This document shows positions 1-4,942 of a stretch of 5,423 bases of DNA, piece by piece (within the stretch, counting starts at the first letter, position 1; every line of letters begins with the position of its first letter). Position numbers and translations under genes: made by a program. Under the pieces are notes generated by a model. That model was given only the letters and a program-made list of their open reading frames with translations. It did no database searches and was not told where the DNA came from. This DNA comes from Cyclobacteriaceae bacterium (GTDB lineage: Bacteria > Bacteroidota > Bacteroidia > Cytophagales > Cyclobacteriaceae). The DNA lies in the NCBI GenBank assembly GCA_025455445.1, contig JALOMN010000355.1, positions 1 through 5,423 on the forward strand, written 5' to 3'.

Positions 1-1
1 T

Positions 2-556
2 CGCCTGCAAGGCAAATTAGCCGAACTGCGCGATGCCGGCATGCCCATCTTTTTTTTTACAGGCAATCATGACATGTGGATGTTTGACTATTTCGAAAAT
101 GAAATGGGCATCGTGATTTATCGCGAACCTATAATACTTCAAACAGAAACACATAAAATGCTGATAGGCCATGGCGATGGATTGGGACCCGGTGATCACA
201 CCTACAAATTATTAAAGAAGGTTTTTACAAGCCCTGTTGCACAATGGATCTTTGCACGCATTCATCCCAATCTTGGCATTGGCCTTGCTAACCATTGGAG
301 CAAACAAAGCCGGATCAGCAATACTAAAATGGAAGAAAAATTTCAGGGTGAGGAAAATGAATACCTATTGGCGTATTGCCGCGACCTTGAAAAAAAGATT
401 CATCACGACTTTTACATTTTTGGACACCGGCACTTGCCACTTGATTTAACAGTAGGTAAAGCAAGCCGATATATAAATTTAGGTGAGTGGGTTCATTTCA
501 ATACCTACGCAGTGTATGACGGAGTGAATGTGGAATTGAAAAAGTTTGAATCATAA
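2..556 (+). CDS. lpxH: UDP-2,3-diacylglucosamine diphosphatase (LpxH-like), 5'-truncated by the window edge
   Basis: This is the C-terminal 184 residues of a calcineurin-like metallophosphoesterase, open from the left edge to the TAA at 554-556. Visible metal-site motifs are GNHD (about residues 21-24 of the fragment), GHGDG (about 55-59) and GHRH near the end. The first motifs (DxH and GD) must lie upstream, so roughly the first 70 residues are missing. Family knowledge: LpxH hydrolyses UDP-2,3-diacylglucosamine to lipid X and UMP at the inner face of the cytoplasmic membrane, in the Raetz pathway of lipid A synthesis. The spacing of GNHD, GHGDG and GHRH and the basic, aromatic-rich insert between them (LLKKVFTSPVAQWIFARIHP) fit LpxH of Bacteroidota better than generic phosphodiesterases. 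It is probably co-transcribed with the broken gene that follows closely. A different UDP-sugar or nucleotide pyrophosphatase specificity cannot be excluded without the N-terminus. Confidence 0.87.
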   Translation, partial: RLQGKLAELRDAGMPIFFFTGNHDMWMFDYFENEMGIVIYREPIILQTETHKMLIGHGDGLGPGDHTYKLLKKVFTSPVAQWIFARIHPNLGIGLANHWSKQSRISNTKMEEKFQGEENEYLLAYCRDLEKKIHHDFYIFGHRHLPLDLTVGKASRYINLGEWVHFNTYAVYDGVNVELKKFES

Positions 557-584
557 TTGATGATGAATTCACCCAGAAGTGTAA

Positions 585-1343
585 ATGCGCCAAAGAAAAG
601 TATGATAAGATATCTAAATCCTTCAATACTATCATATTTATTTTGTGTGTTGGATTGGCCACAACATCCGAGGCACAAAAAATCGGTAGTCAGAAATTAC
701 ACCAGGAAAAGATTCACCTCACTAACGTGGAAAGAATTTCGGTAGATAGATTAGGTGGGTTCTATTTATCCTCTTCTTGTGGTATTGAAAAATTCGATCC
801 GAATGGAGTAGCAAAAGAAAAATATCATTTTAGAAATTGTATTTCTGTAGAAGTATTGGAGTGCTGGAATCCCTTTCGTATGTATGCATTTCAAAAATCA
901 ACACGCTCTTTTCGCGTATACGATCAATACATTGGTTATTGGATACAGACTATTCCATAAAGAAAATTGATTTTCGTACGAATAAGGTGCTGTTTGAATC
1001 AGATCCGATTGTTGACCCTACAGGCACTTTCCACTTTGTACATATGCGCGAATTTCAAAACTTCATTTTTCTAATGGATGAAAAAGAAGGACTTTTCGTG
1101 TTAAATAATGTCGGACAGTTTGTGAAGAAAATAGACAGCCGAGGCGCAACTTATTTTAGCGTACTAGGAGAAGACATCTACTTTTTGAAGGATAATAAAG
1201 TCCATTTCTTTGACATCTTTACGGAAGAAATAAATACAATAGAAGTTCCGCAGAACACCCGGTTTGTTATTGCCACCGATGAAAAAATTACCCTGATAAA
1301 GGATAAAACACTTGAAGTCTACGCTTTCACTCCCCGCCAATAA
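585..1343 (+). pseudogene. Secreted beta-propeller-like protein, unknown function, frame broken twice
   Basis: I do not recognise a named gene. Reading needs at least two frame changes. The N-terminal half lies in the frame open to the stop at 958-960. It contains a signal peptide: basic KISKS, hydrophobic FNTIIFILCVGLA, and a probable signal peptidase I site TTSEA|Q, so export is likely. That peptide has no ATG in its own frame. The best start is ATG 585 (giving MRQRK, then a +1 error in the A-run 596-599); ATG 602 with a lost base, or TTG 643, are alternatives. The phrase ISVDRLGGFYLSS followed by GIEKFDPNG resembles an NHL/propeller blade. Near 925-945 the frame drops by one base, and the C-terminal half continues to TAA 1341-1343 with more blade-like strands (LFVLNNVGQFVKKID, DNKVHFFDIF, KTLEVYAF). 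Restored length is about 250 residues. Both halves read as good protein, so recent decay or sequencing error is likely. It lies 28 bases after lpxH, probably in the same transcript. Confidence 0.72.
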
Positions 1344-1385
1344 TATCTTCAAAATCCTTTATTAACATCAAATTATACTTCATTC

Positions 1386-1405
1386 TGTGTTCAAAATTGA
1401 ACACA
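1386..1405. promoter_or_regulatory. Perfect 9-bp inverted repeat, candidate upstream activator site
   Basis: The arms TGTGTTCAA and TTGAACACA are exact reverse complements separated by AA, a 20-bp dyad typical in size for a dimeric helix-turn-helix protein. It is followed directly by a second, perfect 10-bp palindrome TTTGTACAAA (1406-1415). The dyad centre lies about 96 bases upstream of the start site predicted from the sigma-54 box at 1464-1480, where NtrC-family activators usually bind. Inference: this is the enhancer for the adjacent regulator's own operon. It is not followed by a T-run, so a terminator for the preceding gene is less likely. No footprint or comparative data are available here. 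Confidence 0.5.
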
Positions 1406-1422
1406 TTTGTACAAAGAGGAAC

Positions 1423-1447
1423 ATTCAGCGGATCAAAAACGCTGAAT
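1423..1447 (+). repeat. Hairpin with 8-bp stem in the regulator's control region
   Basis: ATTCAGCG (1423-1430) and CGCTGAAT (1440-1447) are perfect inverted copies around a 9-base loop. Part of the right arm can pair instead with a downstream segment: AACGCT (1438-1443) and AGCGTT (1460-1465) are also inverted copies, so two mutually exclusive folds exist. No U-tract follows, so this is not a standard intrinsic terminator on the plus strand. It lies upstream of the predicted sigma-54 start site, so it would act as DNA (a further protein site) unless transcription starts farther upstream. Confidence 0.35.
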
Positions 1448-1463
1448 TCGGACACCCTGAGCG

Positions 1464-1480
1464 TTGGCACAATTTTTCCT
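1464..1480 (+). promoter_or_regulatory. Near-consensus sigma-54 (-24/-12) promoter
   Basis: The sequence TTGGCAC, five bases (AATTT), then TTCCT matches the sigma-54 consensus TTGGCAC-N5-TTGCW with one substitution, C for G in the -12 GC doublet. The GG-to-doublet spacing is exactly ten bases, the strict sigma-54 spacing. Transcription would start near 1491, leaving a leader of about 19 bases before the GTG at 1510. The gene behind it encodes a sigma-54 activator, so promoter and product agree and autoregulation is plausible. The substituted -12 doublet is the main weakness, since those positions are nearly invariant in characterised promoters. Confidence 0.55.
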
Positions 1481-1509
1481 CTCTACTAAACACTTAAACT
1501 GAAACTACT

Positions 1510-2535
1510 GTGAACGAAGGCGGCAAAATTTTAATGATTGATGACGATGAGGATGTTTTGTTAGCAGCGAAAATGTTGCTAAAAAAATCAAACCATCAGG
1601 TAATAATTGAAAAGAATCCCAATAAGATTCCATTCCTCCTTAACAACGACACATATGATGCCATTCTGCTGGATATGAACTTCAGCAAAGATACTACCAG
1701 CGGAAAAGAAGGGTTCGAATGGCTCAAACAAATAAAGGAAAGAGATCCGGATGCCGTAGTCATAATGATCACTGCATTTGGCGATGTGGAAATGGCTGTA
1801 CGTGCATTAAAAGAAGGCGCCACCGATTTCATTTTAAAACCCTGGCAAAATGAAAAATTGATAGCTACCATTTCAACGGCCATCAAGTTGAAGAAATCAT
1901 ACAATGAGGTTGATAAGCTGCGCAAGGCCAAGCAAATGCTGGAAGAACAGATCAGTCAACCCTTTCGCGATATAATCGGGCAGAGCAGCGCGCTACATGA
2001 TGTATTTACATTAATTGATAAAGTTGCCAAGACGGATGCGAACGTGTTGATACTGGGCGAAAATGGAACCGGCAAAGAGTTGGTGGCGCGCGCTATTCAT
2101 CAAAAATCATTGCGTAAGGATAGTTCATTTGTGTCTGTAGATATGGGCGCCATTACCGAAACGCTTTTTGAAAGTGAACTATTCGGTCATAAGAAAGGAT
2201 CATTTACCGATGCACGTGAAGACCGGCCCGGCCGATTTGAACTTGCCAATGGAGGTACTTTATTCCTGGATGAGATTGGTAATTTAAGCATGAGTCTGCA
2301 GAGTAAGTTGTTAAGTGCACTGCAATCCCGCAAGATTACGCGCGTAGGATCAAACCAATCGCTTGAAGTAGATATCCGTTTAATTTGCGCCACCAACATG
2401 CCGAGATATCCGTTTGATTTGTGCCACCAACATGCCGCTGCATCAAATGGTAGCCGAAGGAAAATTCAGACAGGATTTATTGTATCGGATCAATACAGTA
2501 GAAATTACCATACCACCACTGTGCGATCGCATTGA
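1510..2535 (+). CDS. Sigma-54 response regulator, N-terminal part (receiver and most of AAA+); frame broken at 2404
   Basis: First part of an NtrC/AtoC-type regulator. The receiver domain spans about residues 5-120, with acidic pocket D11-D12, phosphoacceptor D55 (AILLDMNFS), T88 and K110. A coiled linker (about 128-150) leads to the AAA+ domain with Walker A GENGTGKE (183-190), sigma-54 contact loop GSFTDA (230-235, canonical GAFTGA) and Walker B GTLFLDEIG (D254, E255). Residues 288-298 (DIRLICATNMP) are the end of normal coding. A 34-bp duplication then shifts the frame, and the last 43 residues are nonsense up to TAA 2533-2535. GTG 1510 is the only reasonable start because an in-frame TAA sits at 1495-1497 and the next ATG would cut the first strand of the receiver. 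No Shine-Dalgarno is seen. As read, the 341-residue product lacks the DNA-binding domain. Without the extra 34 bases it joins the following part to give 455 residues, normal for the family. Confidence 0.9.
   Translation: MNEGGKILMIDDDEDVLLAAKMLLKKSNHQVIIEKNPNKIPFLLNNDTYDAILLDMNFSKDTTSGKEGFEWLKQIKERDPDAVVIMITAFGDVEMAVRALKEGATDFILKPWQNEKLIATISTAIKLKKSYNEVDKLRKAKQMLEEQISQPFRDIIGQSSALHDVFTLIDKVAKTDANVLILGENGTGKELVARAIHQKSLRKDSSFVSVDMGAITETLFESELFGHKKGSFTDAREDRPGRFELANGGTLFLDEIGNLSMSLQSKLLSALQSRKITRVGSNQSLEVDIRLICATNMPRYPFDLCHQHAAASNGSRRKIQTGFIVSDQYSRNYHTTTVRSH
2370..2437 (+). repeat. 34-bp tandem duplication inside the regulator gene
   Basis: Units 2370-2403 and 2404-2437 are adjacent and match at 32 of 34 positions. 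Both encode DIRLICATNMP. The differences are TTA/TTG (Leu) and TGC/TGT (Cys), both silent. As 34 is not a multiple of three, the second unit shifts the frame and splits the gene. Removing either unit restores a perfect family-length protein. Confidence 0.95.
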
Positions 2536-2911
2536 AGATATTCCACTGCTGGCAAACCATTTCCTAAACTACTATTCAAAGAAGTATAGAAAGGAAGTGC
2601 TTTCTATATCGCCCGAAGCGATGAATAAGTTGAAGAAATATCCATGGCCCGGTAATGTGCGTGAATTGCAACATGCCATTGAACGCGCGTTGATCATGGC
2701 TGACTCACCTACACTTCAGGAAAGTGATTTTTTATTCAGCAGAAAGGGCACCGAAACAATTAATGCAGATACGCTCAATCTTGACGAAGTAGAAAAAGCG
2801 GCAGTTACAAAGGCCATACAACTTCACAACGGAAATATTTCCAAAGCGGCAGAAGAACTAGGGCTCACGCGTGCCTCGCTGTATAGGAGAATGGAAAAAT
2901 ATGGACTTTAA
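2405..2911 (+). CDS. Sigma-54 response regulator, C-terminal part (end of AAA+ and Fis-type DNA-binding domain)
   Basis: Second half of the same gene, in the frame one base later. It begins with the repeated DIRLICATNMP and continues LHQMVAEGKFRQDLLYRIN with the sensor region of sigma-54 AAA+ proteins, then IPPLCDRIEDIPLL and the YPWPGNVRELQ motif (sensor II). The Fis-type helix-turn-helix is at the end: LDEVEKAAVTKAIQLHNGN, then ISKAAEELGLTRASLYRRM, closing at TAA 2909-2911. There is no credible independent start; ATG 2414 or 2434 would begin inside the AAA+ core, so this is not a separate gene. The domain is fully conserved with no stop or odd residue, which argues that the frame break is recent or artificial. 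Its last 11 bases overlap the start of the kinase gene, typical of translational coupling. Role: binds upstream DNA sites and, when phosphorylated, drives open-complex formation by sigma-54 polymerase. Confidence 0.9.
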   Translation, partial: DIRLICATNMPLHQMVAEGKFRQDLLYRINTVEITIPPLCDRIEDIPLLANHFLNYYSKKYRKEVLSISPEAMNKLKKYPWPGNVRELQHAIERALIMADSPTLQESDFLFSRKGTETINADTLNLDEVEKAAVTKAIQLHNGNISKAAEELGLTRASLYRRMEKYGL

Positions 2912-4253
2912 CTGGAAATCACCTCTGGTGACCCGGGTAGCCATCTTACTGGTTACCATGATCATATTCGCATTTGTCGTTGCCGGCAAAGACCGAAATG
3001 CCGTGATCATAATTGGTATGCTCGGGGCTATTATTTTCCAGGTAAGCAAACTATTGCAGGTAGTAGAATCATCCAATACGAATATTACCTCCTTTCTTGA
3101 CGCGATTCGCTTTGATGACTTATCGCAACGGTTTAAAACAGACAGTTCGGATCCATCTGTGCAAAAACTACACATAGAATTAAATGAAGCATTGGCTAAA
3201 CTGCGCACGTCACGCAAAGAGCGCGATTCAGAATATCAGTTCTTCAAGAATATTGTACAACACGCAGCCATCGGGTTACTCACCTTTAAAAAAGATGGCA
3301 CGATTCAGATTATGAATAGTGCCGCCAAACGACTTTTACGAATCACCAAAGCAGACACGCTTAATGATTTGAAAGAAGTGAGTATGGAGTTAATTGATAC
3401 TTTCTTAAAATTAAAAACGGGTGGGCGGGAATTAGTGCGAATCAAATTTGGTGATGAAACAATTCAGCTTTCAGTTTTTGTGATTGAGTTGACATTGCGC
3501 GATGAAGAAGTGAAACTCATCTCGATGAGCAATATTCAGAGCGAACTGGAAGAAAAAGAAATGGAAGCATGGCAAAACCTGGTGCGGGTGCTTACCCACG
3601 AAATCATGAATTCGGTTACGCCCATCTCTTCACTTGCAGGCATCGTAGAAGAAGATTTGAAATCGCGCATGGAAGCAACGGAAGATACACCTCTCAGAAG
3701 AGAGGAACTGGAAGATATGTATCTCTCTTTACAAACCATCACAAAGCGTAGTGCTGGTCTCATCCGATTTGTAAAAGAATTCAGAAACCTCACCCACATA
3801 CCAGAACCTAAACTAGGCGAGGTCTCGCTTAAAGTGTTGCTGGACGAGATGGCGTTGCTTCACCGCAAAGAATTAAATGACCATGGCATTACTGTATCTG
3901 TAGAAGTAGAACCTGCTGAGTTGATGGTAATGGCCGATAAAACATTGATCGAACAAGTGCTGATAAACCTGATAAAAAACGCGATTCAATCATTTGATGA
4001 GCAACCCAACAAAATCATCGCGCTTCGTGCTTACCAGAGTGAAGAAAGCAGGCCGGTAATTTCTGTAAAAGACAATGGCGCAGGCATCGATGTAGAAGCA
4101 CTCGAAAAGATTTTTATTCCGTTCTTCTCAACTAAAAAAACCGGCTCGGGCATCGGACTGAGTCTTTCCAAGCAGATCATGAGGCGCCACGATGGCAATA
4201 TCACCGTAAAATCAAAGCTGGGCGAAGGAACTGAGTTTCTGTTGCGTTTTTAA
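2901..4253 (+). CDS. NtrY-like membrane sensor histidine kinase with PAS domain
   Basis: 450-residue kinase, the likely partner of the preceding regulator. Two membrane segments lie at about residues 11-29 and 34-48, joined by only a few polar residues, so there is no periplasmic sensor domain. A cytoplasmic linker (50-112) leads to a PAS-like domain (113-215, with FKNIVQHAAIGLLTFKKDG). The dimerisation/phosphotransfer domain carries H233 in LTHEIMNSVTPISSL. The ATPase domain shows the N-box NLIKNAIQS (N360), G1 box DNGAG (D391), F-box FIPFFSTK and G2 box GSGIGLSL (from 415), all intact. ATG 2901 was chosen over an earlier in-frame GTG at 2871 because it directly precedes the first membrane helix and overlaps the regulator's stop by 11 bases; a possible AGGAGA ribosome site lies at 2885-2890. 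Family knowledge: NtrY-type kinases autophosphorylate and pass phosphate to NtrC-family regulators. The signal sensed here is unknown; membrane or cytoplasmic cues are favoured by the topology. Confidence 0.92.
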   Translation: MDFNWKSPLVTRVAILLVTMIIFAFVVAGKDRNAVIIIGMLGAIIFQVSKLLQVVESSNTNITSFLDAIRFDDLSQRFKTDSSDPSVQKLHIELNEALAKLRTSRKERDSEYQFFKNIVQHAAIGLLTFKKDGTIQIMNSAAKRLLRITKADTLNDLKEVSMELIDTFLKLKTGGRELVRIKFGDETIQLSVFVIELTLRDEEVKLISMSNIQSELEEKEMEAWQNLVRVLTHEIMNSVTPISSLAGIVEEDLKSRMEATEDTPLRREELEDMYLSLQTITKRSAGLIRFVKEFRNLTHIPEPKLGEVSLKVLLDEMALLHRKELNDHGITVSVEVEPAELMVMADKTLIEQVLINLIKNAIQSFDEQPNKIIALRAYQSEESRPVISVKDNGAGIDVEALEKIFIPFFSTKKTGSGIGLSLSKQIMRRHDGNITVKSKLGEGTEFLLRF

Positions 4254-4297
4254 ATCGCCTCGGGTGGACTAAAAATTAGAAAATCAGGAAAGATTCT

Positions 4298-4305
4298 TAG
4301 ATTTG
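4298..4305 (+). promoter_or_regulatory. Bacteroidota-type -7 box for the acyl carrier protein gene
   Basis: TAGATTTG is a full match to the TAnnTTTG -7 element of Bacteroidota primary-sigma promoters, 18 bases before ATG 4324. The matching -33 TTTG is poor (only TTAG at about 4276-4279). If used, the transcript would have a leader of about a dozen bases, and the acyl carrier protein would be transcribed separately from the kinase operon, which ends 70 bases upstream. I see no terminator hairpin in that gap. Confidence 0.45.
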
Positions 4306-4323
4306 AATAATTGAAAATGCACT

Positions 4324-4563
4324 ATGCCAGACGTTCAAAAGAGAGTACACGCTATTCTTACTGATAAATTAGGAATACCTGAATCAGAAATAACCCCTGA
4401 CGCCAGTTTTGTAAAAGACCTGGGAATCGACTCGCTGGATTATGCTGAGTTGGTGATGGAATTTGAGCAATCATTTGATATCAAGATTCCGGATGACGAT
4501 GCAGAAAAAATGCAAACCATCGGTCAGGCGATTCAATATATACAAAGTAAGATAGGCGGCTAG
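4324..4563 (+). CDS. Acyl carrier protein
   Basis: A 79-residue four-helix acyl carrier protein. The phosphopantetheine attachment serine is S37 in the DSL motif (GIDSLDYAEL), and recognition helix II continues as LVMEFEQSFDIKIPDDDAEKM, as in fatty-acid-synthesis ACPs. Length and acidity fit type II ACPs. Family knowledge: 4'-phosphopantetheine is added by a holo-ACP synthase, and the thiol carries growing acyl chains for fatty acids, lipid A or other products in the cytoplasm. No fabF follows, unlike the usual housekeeping acpP arrangement, and DYAEL replaces the common DTVEL. It may therefore be a secondary ACP with a dedicated partner, so acpP is not assigned. Its TAG stop at 4561-4563 overlaps the stop of the convergent gene. 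Confidence 0.93.
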   Translation: MPDVQKRVHAILTDKLGIPESEITPDASFVKDLGIDSLDYAELVMEFEQSFDIKIPDDDAEKMQTIGQAIQYIQSKIGG

Positions 4564-4910
4564 AAGCTTTCTGCATTATTATCTGATTCGAAGTAGTTGC
4601 AGAATCGCTTCATTTTTATGGCTTCTGCAACTCCTATTGGACTAAGTACACTATCATCGTTTAACTTAGAAAAATACCATGAATTGTGTTCCTCACTCCA
4701 GATCACCACATATTTTTGAAGATTATCCAGTAATACATCCATTTCATAAATCTCCTGTCCGTCTTTATCGTATAAGCCAGTAAACTGTAAGAGAATATGA
4801 TTTGGTTTTATAAGTTCACCTTTGTTGCACTCAATAGAATCAAGTCTCATTAACAACTTATGTTCAATATCCCAGGCCTTAAATTTCAGGATGCGCTTTT
4901 TAAATTGCAT
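4560..4910 (-). CDS. YopX-like protein (phage-associated family), unknown function
   Basis: A 116-residue protein read on the minus strand from ATG 4910. It shows the YopX family pattern: an N-terminal basic stretch with FKAWD, a central LLQFTGLYDKDGQEIYEMD, where the family usually has QyTGLkDkngkeIYEgD, and a C-terminal segment (CNYFESDN) at the place of the usual GNIYEN. YopX-type proteins are found mostly in phages and prophages of Firmicutes and Bacteroidota; their molecular role is not established. Here it stands alone between two lipid-related genes with no other phage gene in view, suggesting a relic or an isolated insertion. The usual EGD is EMD, and the GN of the C-terminal motif is CN. 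By eye it looks more AT-rich than its neighbours. The 32-base gap to the divergent kinase-family gene must hold its promoter; no clear box is seen. Confidence 0.75.
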   Translation of the reverse strand: MQFKKRILKFKAWDIEHKLLMRLDSIECNKGELIKPNHILLQFTGLYDKDGQEIYEMDVLLDNLQKYVVIWSEEHNSWYFSKLNDDSVLSPIGVAEAIKMKRFCNYFESDNNAESF

Positions 4911-4942
4911 AGACCAATTATGTTTAGTTGGACAGTATTTTC

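Noticed and set aside
1402..1409. CACATTTG as a primary-sigma -7 box for the regulator
   Set aside because: It differs from TAnnTTTG at the first base and has no TTTG at -33 spacing; the sigma-54 element explains the region better, though it remains an alternative.
1386..1447. Intrinsic terminator for the gene ending at 1343
   Set aside because: Both inverted repeats lack a following T-run, and the first is AT-rich with a two-base spacer too short for an RNA loop without opening the stem.
1596..1931. 111-codon minus-strand open frame inside the response regulator
   Set aside because: It lies opposite the conserved receiver domain and its translation has no domain-like features.
2871..2900. 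GTG 2871 as the kinase start, adding ten residues
   Set aside because: It would place the start far inside the regulator's helix-turn-helix coding sequence; ATG 2901 fits the first membrane helix and the usual short overlap.
2414..2911. C-terminal regulator fragment as an independent gene
   Set aside because: Any start here falls within the AAA+ core, and removal of one 34-bp unit fuses it perfectly with the upstream part.
2858..3217. 119-codon minus-strand open frame across the regulator-kinase junction
   Set aside because: It is antisense to the overlapping end of the regulator and the membrane part of the kinase, both of which are well supported.
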